Both the position numbers and the translations under genes were made by a program. From assembly GCA_949752735.1 (NCBI GenBank), contig OX457037.1:434001-498000 (forward strand): a DNA stretch of 64,000 bases, in the 5' to 3' direction. Below the pieces are notes generated by a model that saw only the letters and a list, made by a program, of their open reading frames with translations, was not told the origin of the DNA and did no database searches. This DNA comes from Lumbricus terrestris. Its lineage: Eukaryota; Annelida; Clitellata; Crassiclitellata; Lumbricidae. Shown in pieces: positions 45,771 to 57,219 of this stretch (its first letter is position 1; each line of letters opens with the position of its first letter).

Positions 45771-46143
45771 AATGTAGATGTGTGCACTGCGTGTGTGCAT
45801 TCGTGTGTGGATATTGTCATAAAGCTCAGAACATAAAATGTATAATAGGTCAACCTACAGTGTATGCAGTAACATCATTCTTGCAAAACAACTGCTATGT
45901 AAACGACCGATGTTTGACTTGCACGATGACAATGAAGAGCTTGATATTATTATCCACGTTGCAGATCTGACAATCTTATAATCTTATGGCGCCTCAAACA
46001 GCATCATGATATTTAGGTCAACAATTATTATTCTTGAATAATGAAAATAATGATATATGCTGTACTTAGACTTACTCTTTCATCCGTGCTGATTATATTA
46101 TATTATAGGCTACATAAGTACATACATGTCATAGATGTTATTG

Positions 46144-46205
46144 AGTGGCTCCGGTAGCGCATTGGAAAACACGCTGTAGTTCAACTGACCCGAATTCGAT
46201 TCCGT
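46144..46205 (+). other. tRNA-like SINE head or tRNA relic
   Basis: TGGCTCCGGTAGCGCA followed at normal distance by GAATTCGATTCC resembles A and B boxes of RNA polymerase III. No cloverleaf with paired acceptor stem is evident. A SINE head is more likely than a functional tRNA. Confidence 0.3.
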
Positions 46206-46209
46206 ATTA

Positions 46210-47842
46210 TTGCGGACATGATTTGAAGCATGGGCGCCGCAGACATTTCTGCAAGAGAGGCAAAAACAAAATGGTCAGGGTAAAAAGCTTTTGCTTGAGC
46301 TTTGAAATGCAAAGCAGATGACTAAGAAGGTTTCTACATGTAAGTGTAAATTTCCCGGTTTCACATTGTGTCGTTGATAACAATGGCGCCTTAGTGCGAA
46401 GAAATTGGTTAAAACCCTAAAAGTAGCAGCTAAAAAATAGGAAAATCATTTGTTCTTATGGGCGGGCGCCCATGCTTTGAAGGCTGCTATTAGCGCCGTG
46501 TATTGCAGGCTGTCCGTTCTGTTAGTAATTAAGATTTAATGAGTCCTCACCTTCCGTCATCAGGCCTACTGTCGGTAGCCTACGTGTGGCTGGTAGGCTA
46601 CTGCCACCTATCGATGTGAAATAATGACACATTGTCATTCTTCCCCATACAACGTTTGACACTATTTGGATCAGTGCGTTTAAACTAGGTCAGGTCAACA
46701 CTAATCGGCTATAACTGACCTAAAGTCACAGATACCGGGTGTAGAACATTAACCACTAGACATTGGATCTATTTCCCCGATTTTGCGTACATACGGACAC
46801 TATACCCGGACAAACGGAGACGAAAAGTCCCATCTGTGGATCAACGCTATAAAACAGATCCCGGTATGAGGATTGCAGAGCAAAAAAACTGTCCTTCAAT
46901 TTCAGATGGAGTTTCAGATAATCTATAAAATTGAAGGGCTTGTCTACGAGCTTGCAGTTGCAGGCGCTCTGCAACGCACAATGAATATTGACAGTTCGTT
47001 TTGAAATCAGACTGCTTGTAAATAGAAATAGCTGTATAAAATTCTAAATTGTAGACGCACAATGATAAGCTAAGTCACCAGCAAATAACACTGCTATAAC
47101 ATAAACCTATAATATTATCCGATGCCTGCAGTGCAGGTCAACTGAGCCAATGTCGTCACTGCGCTCCACTCCGATTCACGCACATCTCTGACACCCTTCC
47201 TGGCACGACCTGTGAGTGGGTAGTGCTTGTCTACTTTGTAGTAGGCTACTTATGTAGGGCCCTAACCTTCGTGTACTAATACTAGGGACCTGAAAATGCA
47301 TAGGATTAAGTGGTGCATATAAGGTAGGCCTACTCACGTGTAGCTCTTAGTGTAATGTAGTAATAAGGACAATTTATATAGCGCAATTCAATGTCAACAC
47401 GATGGTCGATCAAAGTGACGATGTGACTGGGGTTTGGACTCCGTGCAAGGACCATGCTGACGTTGTCAGCGCTCTCTGTCTTGCCAACTTGAGGTTATCA
47501 TGTCATTGGTTCTCCTTGTCTCATTTCCGTCGTCAGTCATTGATCTTAGTTCACTCTTCACTCGATCATCACATGAAAAAATCATTTGGAGAGTTATTGA
47601 TCTCAATATTATGGACTTCTATTACTGGAGAACATTTTTTGTGGTAGTCATCAGCGCACTTGGAAAAGCAGGTAAGCCTAAGGAATAATAGTTGGATTCA
47701 TTGATCAGAAAGGTGGCAGACTGCCACCACTTAATCCATACTTATATGTATTTAAGAAATGGCGCCACATCTTGGCGTGTGAATTATTTCTGCCATAAGT
47801 GCGTTTCAGACTACTTAGAATAACAGCAGGGCCTAGACTACA
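46210..47842. other. Inter-unit spacer
   Basis: Lies between the two duplication units. A stub of LINE 3' end (TTTATATAGCGC, 47372-47383, minus orientation) is present. The other frames have no features. Confidence 0.35.
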
Positions 47843-47906
47843 TGTGATGTGTTACAGCTAACCGGGTTAGCTGTAACACATCACATTGGGTTAGCCTAAC
47901 CCAATG
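47843..47906. repeat. Two adjacent perfect hairpins
   Basis: The first palindrome has 21-base arms with a single spacer base (47843-47863, 47865-47885). Directly against it is a second with 11-base arms (47884-47894, 47896-47906; CATTGGGTTAG and inverse, one-base spacer). GTTACA/TGTAAC motifs recur to about 47975. Confidence 0.85.
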
Positions 47907-48278
47907 CTAAAACCATTGTTACAATTTACCCCAGGTCTTGTTACAACCAACCCCAAGCCGGGACAGCTTGTAACACCATAATTTTTTTTACCTCGTTTAT
48001 TTCCTGAAGTAATTTAGTTAGACATTTGAAACTTTGATTAATTATAAAGCCTTCATGGAAGTTTTCAATTATATAATTATTGTGTACCGTACTTAGATGA
48101 ACAGTTCTGCCGTGAGTCGATGAAATGTGTACATGGTCACTTGTAGCCCCAGTCTCCCTTATTTATTGCAGAGAGAATTTGATGCATGATAATTTAATTT
48201 GGAAACAAACAATCAGTTTAAGTTAATAAGAAAGTCTAGTTTTAAAGATTAGTTTCAGTTTTGCGTCACTGTAAGATA

Positions 48279-48612
48279 ACAAAGATCATCAGCGTCGGTC
48301 GCCTCCTTCCTTCACCAAGACGAAGAAAATAAACTAAAGTTGATTGTTTAGAAGAAGTCGACAAGCATCAACAAAATTGGTGAACCTTTCAGAGGCGCTC
48401 TCGGTGCGCAAGGACCCGCGAGAAGTGACAGATTATGGGATGCTCTCACCCAGCTGGACCAAGGTCTCCAGAATCTCTGCAAGATGGGCCACATCATCAT
48501 TTATTTATCAACAAAGATCATCAGCGTCGGTCGCCTCCTTCCTTCACCCAGACGGAGAAAATAAATTAAAGTTGATTGTTTAGAAGAAGTCAACAAGCAT
48601 CAACAAAGTCTG
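48279..48612 (+). repeat. Local direct duplication of about 105 bp
   Basis: A block from AACAAAGATCATCAGCG through the following 105 bases occurs at 48279-48384 and again at 48508-48612, with few differences. The second copy continues into sequence matching 14610-14700, marking the start of unit B homology. Confidence 0.75.
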
Positions 48613-48665
48613 TGTCCTGTACATCAAAATTCACAGATCGGATATAACAACATAAATAATGGTTA

Positions 48666-48980
48666 ATGGTTAAACCCAAGGGTCGTAACTTTATAAAACA
48701 GCCTTGGATGACCATGTCATTACTCAAATCTTGTAGGAAGAAAGCAAGGCTTCATAAGCAGTTCTTAACTAATCCTACTGCCCTGAACAAACAACTGTTT
48801 ATCCAATACCGTAATAAATTTAAATCTGTAAGAAAAGAAATTGAATCTCGCTACTACTCTGACTGTTTCATTCAGTGTGGCAACAACCTCAATCAAACTT
48901 GGAAAATAATTAAGCAAGTCCTTAATACTAAGGTTCTTGTCTCCCAGATTCTTTTCGTATTGGATCTGAGGTGGTACAGG
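48666..48980 (+). pseudogene. Linker upstream of LINE RT (frameshifted)
   Basis: A frame with RNFIKQPWMTMSLLKSCRKK, LFIQYRNKFKSVRKEIESRYY and TWKIIKQVLNT, the conserved linker between endonuclease and RT in Jockey/CR1-type LINEs. It goes out of frame with the RT ORF at about 48935-48980. Confidence 0.7.
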
Positions 48981-50659
48981 ATCCAGCACTGATTGCTAAT
49001 GCCTTTAATAATTATTTTACCACCATAGGAACCACGCTTGCTTCCAAAATTCCAAATGTTACAACCCCCTTTGAAAACTTTATGCCTTCTCCTCCTATGT
49101 GCTCTTGTCGTATAACTCCAACCTCCGACTTGGAGATTACACAGGTCTCTAGTTTACTAAAAGCATCTTTTTCCAGCCCAGATGAAATCAGTCCTTCAAT
49201 TGCCAAGCTCTCTATACAGTCTATTGCTATACCCCTTAGTACTATTATAAACGCCTCTTTTGCTACTGGTCTAGTACCTAATGAGCTAAAAATTGCTAAA
49301 ATCTCCCCAATCTTCAAATCTGGGGATAAAAAATTGATTAGTAATTATCGTCCAATTTCTGTATTATCTTTTTTCCCCAAAATACTTGAAAAACTCATGT
49401 GCAATAGAGTAACTGATTATCTTACCAAGTTTAAATTGTTATCCTCTACCCAATATGGCTTTCAACAGAATCTCTCTCCTTACATGGCCCTGTTAGATCT
49501 TCAAAATAATATAACTGATGCAATGGATGGAAAAAAATTCTCGTTGGGTATTTTCTTCGATTTATCAAAGGCATTCGACACTGTAGACCATAATATTTTG
49601 GTAAAAAAACTTGAGTACTATGGTTTCCGTGGTGTTAGTAACCATTGGTTCCTGGACTACCTCACTAATAGAACTCAGTACGTTTGTTTCAAAGGCAAAA
49701 AATCTCTAGCCTTGAATATATTATGCGGTGTACCTCAAGGGTCAATACTTGGTCCTCTTCTATATTTGTTATATATTAATGATTTGTCTAGAACCTCATC
49801 CTTATTTAAATTTATATTATTTGCCGATGATACCAATGTTTTCCTTTCTCATCACTCCTTAGAGCATCTATTTGACATAGCAAATAGTGAACTAGCCTTA
49901 TTTGAAACATGGTTTAAAACCAACAGACTTTCCTTGAATACTGATAAAACCAACTTTATTTTATTCCATACGAGAAAAAAAAATATTCCTGATTTAATAA
50001 GGCCAATCTTAATTAATAACATACCTATTACCCGAGTTTATTCGTCTAAATTTCTTGGAGTTATTGTTGATAATCACCTCACGTGGGTTGATCACATTTC
50101 AACAATTGCCAAGAAAATTGCTAAAAATATTGGGGTTCTCCACAGGATTAAGCATTGCCTTCCTAAAACCATACTCTTTCATCTTTACTATTCACTTATA
50201 TTTCCATATCTATCTTATTGTAATATCTCCTGGGGCTCCAATTACCCATCTCGTCTTAAACCTTTAGTCACCTTACAGAAACGTGCCCTAAGACTAATTT
50301 GTGGTGTTCAATGGTGGTCTAGCTCTATCCCACTGTACTATAATCACATGGTGCTGTCTCTTCTGAATATTAATAAATTCCAAATTTGTCTCTTCATGCA
50401 CCGCTATAGTCACAATCTTCTGCCCAGCTCATTTAATAAATACTTTATTACTGGCTCTGAATTACATCACCATGCCACTAGACATGCTAACTGCTATCGT
50501 AGTGCTTTTGAACATCTAAAAATCAAGCAGTTTTCTATAAAATACCTGGGCCCTAAGATATGGAATGCTCTTCCAACCCTCATATCCGACCTACGATCCA
50601 CCCCTCTCTTTAAAATTCGACTCAAAAAGTTTCTTATTGAATCTGATATCACTTCCTAG
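48971..50659 (+). CDS. LINE reverse transcriptase
   Basis: This 562-codon frame encodes an RNA-dependent DNA polymerase of a non-LTR element. Visible blocks are IAKISPIFKSGDKKLISNYRP, FDLSKAFDTVDHNILVKKL, GVPQGSILGPLLYLLYINDL and the catalytic FADD (about residues 284-287). FLGVIVDNHLTW and LIFPYLSYCNISWG follow, then a C-terminal region with YLGPKIWNALP. The RT domain is uninterrupted. The ORF lacks its upstream endonuclease and is separated from the linker by a frameshift, so the copy is unlikely to move by itself. Confidence 0.82.
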   Translation: MVQDPALIANAFNNYFTTIGTTLASKIPNVTTPFENFMPSPPMCSCRITPTSDLEITQVSSLLKASFSSPDEISPSIAKLSIQSIAIPLSTIINASFATGLVPNELKIAKISPIFKSGDKKLISNYRPISVLSFFPKILEKLMCNRVTDYLTKFKLLSSTQYGFQQNLSPYMALLDLQNNITDAMDGKKFSLGIFFDLSKAFDTVDHNILVKKLEYYGFRGVSNHWFLDYLTNRTQYVCFKGKKSLALNILCGVPQGSILGPLLYLLYINDLSRTSSLFKFILFADDTNVFLSHHSLEHLFDIANSELALFETWFKTNRLSLNTDKTNFILFHTRKKNIPDLIRPILINNIPITRVYSSKFLGVIVDNHLTWVDHISTIAKKIAKNIGVLHRIKHCLPKTILFHLYYSLIFPYLSYCNISWGSNYPSRLKPLVTLQKRALRLICGVQWWSSSIPLYYNHMVLSLLNINKFQICLFMHRYSHNLLPSSFNKYFITGSELHHHATRHANCYRSAFEHLKIKQFSIKYLGPKIWNALPTLISDLRSTPLFKIRLKKFLIESDITS

Positions 50660-51396
50660 CCATTAACTCTTATTGCCATTGTCCTCTGACTATTATAATC
50701 ACTATTATGAATTGTTAGTCTGCTTGGTTTGTAATAGGATTTCTATAGTTGTATATCGCTAACTGTTTGTTACTGTTTTCTGCTGTTTTGTTATTTTAAT
50801 AATTGTACTGTTGTTACAGCTGCTAAAGTTTACGCATTATGCCATCACTATATTTTGTTGTTGTTTGCACCCGTTATTTACTATTGAATTACCTTATTAA
50901 TCTGTCTCGTTTATTGCTCCATTTATTTCTGTGAATGCACACTCTTATCCTCTAAACTTTCTGCTTTGACTTCCTGCTACGACCAGTCTCATCTTCCCTC
51001 TGCTATCCTTCCTGACTCAACTCTTGTGTTCTTTTGCCTATGTCACTTACTCATTTTACCTCACTCTCCGCCATCTTATTTCTTTCCTAAATGTGGGTGC
51101 CCAGGTTAGCGGGTTCACACCCTTTCTGGGCTACCCATTCTTAGAGATCCTTTATATATCATTTTCATACTAACTCTTGTTACTAATCCTTATGTGCATA
51201 TCATATTATTTCTTTGATACATTTGAGTTGCTTTTGCTTGTGATCTCTATGAATAAACAAGTTTTGAGTTTGAGTTTGAGTTTTGAAATATTAAATAACC
51301 TACCACCCATTATTGGAAATAAGTTTAACAACCCCGGTTTGACAGTGTCTCAAAGTCAATCTGTTGCTTAGACGACTGTGTTAAGCACACGTATTT

Positions 51397-51604
51397 GTAG
51401 GGTGTGTTGGTGTAGTGGGTATGTTCGTCGCCTTGCAGCCGAAGGGTTGCAGGTTCGAATCTACCTCAAGTTGCCGCGGAGGGACCTTGGGCAAGTCCTT
51501 CAATCGCAATTGCTCCGCGTTTCGGTGTGAAACTCCGGTGGAGTTTCCGCTCTGTAGCCGGGAGCACCTTGAAGGGGCGCTATGACAAGTGCACATACAA
51601 AGAA
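51397..51604 (+). mobile_element. tRNA-derived SINE
   Basis: The head has A box TTGGTGTAGTGGGT and B box GGTTGCAGGTTCGAATC. The body has GACCTTGGGCAAGTCC as in the SINE at 11941-12278. The tail has GGGAGCACCTTGAAGGGGCGCTAT, like the LINE 3' ends here. An 8-bp duplication ACGTATTT flanks it (51389-51396, 51605-51612). Not a functional tRNA gene. Confidence 0.88.
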
Positions 51605-51844
51605 ACGTATTTAAAATGCCGTTCATGGAGTTGATCTTTCCTTATGAAAGATTATTAATGCAGTTACCAGTTCGAAATCGATTGAAAAAGACCAATAAAC
51701 AGCAAGTTGTTGTGAAATAATTGAACTGGTTCAGGCAATGCTTACATTAGACAATACGACATTAGCTACAACTTGTCTACGTTAGCCTATGACCATAAAC
51801 AAAATGAGAAGTTAAATAGGGCAGAACAATGTTTCTGCCTTCAT

Positions 51845-52215
51845 GAGGGACGACCTCCACTCGCTCCCACTGCAGCAACGCGACCTGGGTCAAGCTCCAT
51901 CCTACCTACATGTATGTGAGCTATTTACCTCTGTCTCCGTTTCTCTTGACCGCCGTTCGCCGCGTGCGGCTGCCCGTGGTGATTACCTTATCCCTTTTCT
52001 CGCACCACAAACATGCAGCGAGGGCATTCTCGGTGGTGGGTCCAGCAATCTGGAATGGCCTCCATGCGGCTCTCCGCTAGCTTCTGTTGTTTCTGTGACC
52101 ATGCTGGCTCTTTCTATCGTCTCAAGACTTTCTTTTCCACCAAGACTGGGTTGGGAGTGCCCCTGAGTAGAATCATGAAGCGACGCTCTATAAATTTCTG
52201 TGATTAATTGATTGA
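51845..52215 (+). mobile_element. CR1/L2-like LINE 3' end
   Basis: Broken coding text for the ORF C-terminus (LGQAPSYLHVCEL, then a VVGPAIWNGLH-type block through frame changes). Then GGGAGTGCCCCTGAGTAG...GAAGCGACGCTCTATAAATTT and a (TTGA)n tail. Absent at the matching place in unit A (14858-14868). Confidence 0.75.
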
Positions 52216-52255
52216 TTGAGAAACTGTCTCGGAATTACGCAATTGTCGGGTGTTT

Positions 52256-52469
52256 CTATGATATCTCATTAGCGCATGTCATCCGAGGCTGTGCTAAGCA
52301 CGCATGAACACGCCTGCCTTGACTTGGTAGACGATATTCGTATGGAGTTGGACACTTGCAGAAGGATTGTCTATAGAAGGGAATGACTCTGTACTCCACT
52401 CGACGTATCTCTCTCGCAGCAGGAATCCATTCTCTTCTCGGTAACCTTTGCATCTCATCAACGATGTAC
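52256..52469 (-). CDS. Gene B exon 6: cytoplasmic tail and stop
   Basis: 214 nt after acceptor TTGTTTCTGTTGTAG, ending TAG. The tail differs from gene A by one residue (Met for Ile after VDE) and keeps VEYRVI, FYRQSF and PYEYRL. Frame continuity with exon 5 gives AG|G for Arg at the junction. Confidence 0.8.
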
Positions 52470-53185
52470 CTACAACAGAAACAACTTCAGCCTTGAACAA
52501 CAATCATCGCCTACGGACACTGTATTGTATACAGTTGGTGAATGGACATCTGCTACATGTACCAGTCGTCTATGATTACTGTCTGTTGTTGTAGAAGGCG
52601 ACGGAGTTTCATAGGTTTACTAGTAACGCGTTTACCTGGCTTTGGAAAGCAGCTTAATATAATTGACTCTGAAATTAAATGCCATAGAAAGCATTGTGGT
52701 ATATTTCGGTATGCCAAGAACCTGTTATTCATTCATCCATTCACCCATATTGGAGATTTAAATGGCGCCACTATAAAGACGACCTACCCAGGAACTCCCC
52801 CAAATTAACCATGGCTAATGAGAACAGTTGCATGTGTGGGCTGTCTGCAGACCACTTAGCTACCAATCGCGCTTGAAATTCACTTAGAATTTCCCTTCTG
52901 TGCATAAAGTTATCGTGGATAGGTTTGAAATGGTCACTTGCTCTCGCAATTGAAGTCCAAAGAACTTCAGCTCTTGATTCAGAAATATATATAACGAATT
53001 GAATATATTCATTTGATTTTTGAAAGTCCATTTTGTTATGGAATAATATTTCAAAAATATGAAAACACGAATGTAGGAAACGTCCAGTGACAAAGAGACT
53101 TTAATGATGATATCATGAGTGAATTTCGTAAAATGAACATACTATCTTAGACTGTAATCTTCCTATACAAAATGCATGTAATTAC

Positions 53186-53330
53186 CTTGCAGGTCTTCCG
53201 CTTGGTGAAAAGAGAGGACAGCAGAAGAGGAATCCCCAGCAGCCACCGAGTGCTGCAACCGACGCCATGAGCATTCCTAAGATGGGTCCGAGTACTGCCT
53301 TCGCCGCCAGAAGACCAACGTTAATGGATC
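53186..53330 (-). CDS. Gene B exon 5: transmembrane segment
   Basis: 145 nt between acceptor TTTCATTCAG and donor GTAATTAC. It encodes SINVGLLAAKAVLGPILGML, then ASVAALGGCWGFLFCCPLF. The inner half is identical to gene A, and substitutions cluster at the outer end and just after the helix. Confidence 0.8.
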
Positions 53331-53419
53331 CTGAATGAAAGAATCAGAATTGAGTTAAATGTAGCCTATAAGAAAAGCAAACATTATCAGTAGAGTATTA
53401 CCAACATTCTAAACTCTAA

Positions 53420-54381
53420 TTATGATTAGAAAGAGTGCGAGGGATTGTCTCCCTCCGCCTATACTCCGCTCTTTCAGCATCCACACTTGCAGGAATCGGC
53501 GTGACTACGCCAACCCCACCATCAACTCCTACTTCATGACCTCATTGCCACTCAGGGAATCCGCCTTGCCACTTGAAAGAGTCTGCTTCGCCTTCGTCCA
53601 CTCCACTTCCTTCTACGTCTGAGGACATTCGCCTTACCACTTTGAACAGTCCGCCAGACGACACTATACATGTAGATCGTACAAAGCTTACCATCCATCC
53701 GTCGCACTTGGATATAATTAGCGAAGTGTCGTCTGCGCAGAATAACAAGTTAAGTCGTTGATGTTTTGCAATAAACTAATCATTTAGCGAAACGAAAAAT
53801 CAGTCGATCTGGATAAACAGATGGACAGGTAGGTGCACCGCACCGAATGGACTTATGTTAAACACGGCCCTGATTCCAGCATTAGGTTAATTCAAATGCA
53901 TCAGATAGAACTATAAAGATTATGATTCGGTGCAAATAATTATTGCCGTTTGGTGCTGCCTGGGCAATCGCACCTCTGTTTATTCTAACGTGCTCTGACT
54001 GTTCTAATTTCGTCCCATAAAGTCTATCAAAATTCATAACGCATACGCTGCAGTTCGTCCATAGAGACCAATCTCTCATATTTTCCAGTAGGCTAAAGTC
54101 CACTGGTTTCCTATTGCGGAGAAACAATTCATAGCTCTGACATCAGAAAGCTCTATAGATATATATTATGTTCCGGCATCAAATCAACGGAAGAGTTGAA
54201 GTTTCCTAGTTGACTGATCGTGGATATTTCAAAGGCTGTATCAATTCAAAATACTTTCTCTTGTCTTGAGCCTTTCCTTTAGAAAGTATTCTGCTGTACA
54301 TTAATTCTGCAACATTTCGATCCGTTTAGCAAAACAAGTTCCGGTCGCCGTGAGTCGCTGCTGTTTACTGCGGACCCCAAA
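53420..54381. other. Gene B intron 4 content
   Basis: A pyrimidine-rich stretch at 53440-53700 is absent from gene A's intron. Its short frames have no recognisable domain. The rest is unassigned. Confidence 0.35.
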
Positions 54382-54755
54382 TCGTATTCGCCATCTCGAA
54401 ACTTCTACAGCGCCCACAAAAGCGAAGTCGCGGGAACCAGCTTATTCACAGGCACTTAATGAAAACAAAATCCGTAGGCCGCGGGTCAAGTCCGGAGAGT
54501 CAGGCAGACAAGCAGACTGACGGACGACTAAGGTAGATGATGTTTAGAGTTGAAATGACGAGGGATGTGATGAGAAGAGGAAGAATCAGGATAGGATTTG
54601 TGAAAGAGCAATGTTATCAGTTTTGAGTGAAAGACTTGTGCGAAAGGTGGAGTTTTGGTGCGCTCTCTCGTTTGACTCAACTCAGCGCTCGTGAATAAGC
54701 TGGTGCCCGCGTTTGGCTTTCAAGTAGCGCTTTAGTAGTTTGGAGACTGCGATTA
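54382..54755. mobile_element. Foldback element in gene B intron 4
   Basis: Imperfect inverted arms of about 70 bp. CGTATTCGCCATCTCGAAAC and CGGGAACCAGCTTATTCAC on the left match the inverted right arm with GTGAATAAGCTGGTGCCCGCG and a CGTAATCGC end. Arm pieces recur at 2225-2262 and 9943-10003. Non-coding. Confidence 0.55.
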
Positions 54756-55029
54756 CGACTTAGAAGCGTTAGAAAGTGACGCACTCGCTGTGTCGAATGC
54801 ATTGGAATATAGGTAATTATAATATTATGCAGTGTTGTGCACATTCTCTACAATATTGCAGATGCCAAATTAGCGATTCAATAGAAGGTAAAACAGTTCC
54901 TCTTACTATGAAAGCCACAAACCTTTATTTCCCATCATTCTATTTGTTCATTAACATGCATCTCAACCGGCCTTATTATGCATGCAAAATTGCAAATGTA
55001 TTGTGAATGGTGCGTTTGCAAACCTAAAT

Positions 55030-55340
55030 GGAAACAATCAATCAATCGCAATTTATATAGCGTCCCTTCAAGGTACCTACTCAGAGTCGCTCCCGGCAGA
55101 GATCAAGCGAGAAAACCAGTCTTCAACAGTTTGTGAAACTGAGAACAGCCTGGGAGTTGTCGCATAGTCAAGGGAAGTCCATTCCAGATTGTTGGACCAA
55201 CCACAGAGAATGAACGCCTTTGCATTGTTGCAGAGCGAGCGAAAGGAACCATTAAGTCACCATTGGACAGCATAGCGCAGTGCGCGGCCTATGCAAGTGG
55301 AAAGAGGGAGGCAAAGCTCACACAGTTAAGAGGAAACAGA
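55030..55340 (-). mobile_element. CR1/L2-like LINE 3' fragment in gene B intron 4
   Basis: The minus strand has VVGPTIWNGLP-type coding remnants (55160-55200) and the 3' end CGGGAGCGACTCTGAGTAGG...CCTTGAAGGGACGCTATATAAATT, followed by a (GATT)n tail. Orientation is sense to the gene. Confidence 0.7.
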
Positions 55341-55386
55341 TCGATGTGAAGTTAATTTAAGGTTTAATTTCTGCTACTTGACATAC

Positions 55387-56256
55387 CTGTTGTCGGTTGA
55401 GACGTCACGTTGACTGGAGGAATCGTTGAATTCGTTGATGTACCGAATTCTGGGACGAACTCAGTTGACGTGAATGGCCGTTGAATCGTTGTTGCAGAGG
55501 ATGTTGTTGCAGCGGAATTAGTCAGAGAGGTTAGGATGGTTGAAGCAACTGACTTACTGAATGTCTGATCACTCATTCCGATATAATATGACGCAGTAGG
55601 TGTAGCAGAAGATCTAGAAACTGTATTAGTGGTCGCTGTAAAAAATGCAGGTGAAGCATTAATGTTTGTGGTTGTTGACTGAGTTGTTGAAATAGTAGAC
55701 ACAGGTGAAGCATTAATGTTTGTGGTTGTTGACTGAGTTGTTGAAATAGTAGACGCAGGTGAAGCATTAATGTTTGTGGTTGTTGACTGATCTGTTTGTT
55801 TCTTTGATGTTGTAGGTATTGGTGATATGTTAGTGTTTGTGGTTCTTGGTTCAGTTGCTTCTTTCATTGTTGTTGTTTGTGTAGATGAAACGCTAATGTT
55901 TGTGGTTGTTGGCTGAGTTGTTTCTTTCTTTGGTGTTGCAGATTTAGGTGATGTATTAGTGTTTGTGGTTGTTGGCTGAGTTGTTCCTGTTGATGACGTT
56001 GCAGAAGTAGGTGAAGTGTTTGTGGTTGTTGGTTGGGTTGTTCCTGTCGATGACGTTGCAGAAGTAGGTGAAGTGTTTGTGTTTGTGGTTGTAGGTTGAG
56101 TTGTTCTTGTGGTTGATGTTGTTTGTGTAGGTGAGGTCTTAGTGTTGGTCGTCGTTGGCTGAGTTGTCCATGTCACTGATGTTGTAGATGAATGTGATGA
56201 AGTTCTTATTTCAGTTGACGTCATCGGTTGCGTCGTCGTTATTGATGTGTCCGTAA
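55387..56256 (-). CDS. Gene B exon 4: mucin region of 290 codons
   Basis: 870 nt between acceptor GATTGTAG and donor GTATGTCAAG. It opens VTDTSITTTQPMTSTEIRT, then has about nine degenerate 21-residue units (TTQPTTTNTNTS plus a variable half such as PTSATSSTG), then shorter units with NINASPAST, and the same terminal stalk as gene A (SDQTFSKS to VTSQPTTG). Units differ from each other far more than in gene A, suggesting that this array is older or not recently homogenised. Confidence 0.82.
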
Positions 56257-56648
56257 CTACAATCAGAACAAAGTAGAACTCTAACAGATTTTTTTTCGTG
56301 TTATAGGGTCTATTATTCTTTCACAGTAGCCTAATTTTGTCTAGATAAATTTTGTTTATATCATTATTGAACTCGGTCATTTTAGTGAATTTAATTTTGT
56401 TTCGTATCAGGTGACACTTATAGTCCTACAAATTATGGTGCAGTTTGAAAATTTGGCGTGCATCTGGTGTTTTAGCTTTGTTATATTTAAGCCTCTGATT
56501 GGGTAACTTATTTCATGTTTAGATTTTAGTTGCACTATTATCTCTGTGTGATTTTTGTGCTGTGCTCTGTGTCTGTTAAAGTGGGCGTATGCGTAATAAA
56601 TATCTCTCATCGAGCTCCTTGCCTAGCCTATAATCCTTCGTTGCTTAC

Positions 56649-56963
56649 CTGTTACGTTTGCAACGAACTGTGGGTCGTTTCGTATCAGATAAACCGTCTT
56701 GTTATCTGATGGTTTAGTAAACGTTGCACGACAGTCGTATGCACCAGCAGGAGAGCTGCTATTAACGATGAAGGTAGCTGTAGAATCCCACACATATGGA
56801 GTGATGAGCTTCCTTGGAGGTGTAGCCGTATAGTCTTGACTATCGACCAAACAGGTGAGAATTGCGTTCATCGGAGAGACCGGATGATCTGCGTAAATGA
56901 TCGTGCATTTTATACTTGCGCTCTCGGACGACGTACGAGTCAAGTAACAAATCGGACCAGAAC
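56649..56963 (-). CDS. Gene B exon 3: second Ig-like domain
   Basis: 315 nt, phase 1-1, acceptor TTGGTCCAG, donor GTAAGC. Same four-cysteine pattern (PICYL, SIKC, ILTC, AGAYDC). Roughly a dozen replacements against gene A, for example QDYTATPPRKLITPYVW in place of RTQITPYVY. Confidence 0.8.
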
Positions 56964-57219
56964 CTGGACCAAAACCAATGAATCGATAATAAAACGATGC
57001 TGATTTTAAGACGTTAAATAGATTCTATACAATGATTATAAAAGTATAATATGCATGCAAACGTAATTGCATAAGTATATGAGTGCATAATTATCAATGA
57101 AGGTGGTGAAGACATTGTACTTTGGAATGTTACAAAGCCAAACAGTCCATTTCCTATGATATTATGTTTCTTTTATTGAAGACTTTAAGTTTACATACCC
57201 AACTTATATTCTATTCTAT

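Larger units (their letters stand above)
14560..46100. repeat. Tandem segmental duplication, unit A
   Basis: This unit carries gene A. Its outer 3' block (14600-15270), all gene exons and parts of the introns, the upstream block (37360-38770), an RT relic (about 39960-40970) and the distal flank (45650-46090) align in the same order and orientation with unit B (48550-63360). Unit A is about twice as long, mainly because of the LTR element, a LINE with hAT inserts, a TA-target transposon, TE-rich stretches at 36074-37362 and 38770-39950, and mucin-repeat expansion. Confidence 0.8.
48663..51288 (+). mobile_element. 5'-truncated LINE with full RT domain
   Basis: Inserted in unit B between sequences that are contiguous in unit A (near 14700-14725). 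It carries an RT frame and about 600 bases of 3' untranslated sequence, and ends in a (TTTGAG)n tail (51264-51285). The endonuclease part is absent. Motifs place it in the Jockey/CR1 group, distinct from the CR1/L2-like copies. Confidence 0.8.

Noticed and set aside
46144..46205. Functional tRNA gene
   Set aside because: Only A- and B-box-like motifs fit. No complete cloverleaf can be drawn, so it is listed as a probable SINE head at low confidence.
51397..51470. Possible functional tRNA gene
   Set aside because: A and B boxes are present, but the segment continues into a SINE body and tail, has an 8-bp target duplication, and no acceptor stem pairs.
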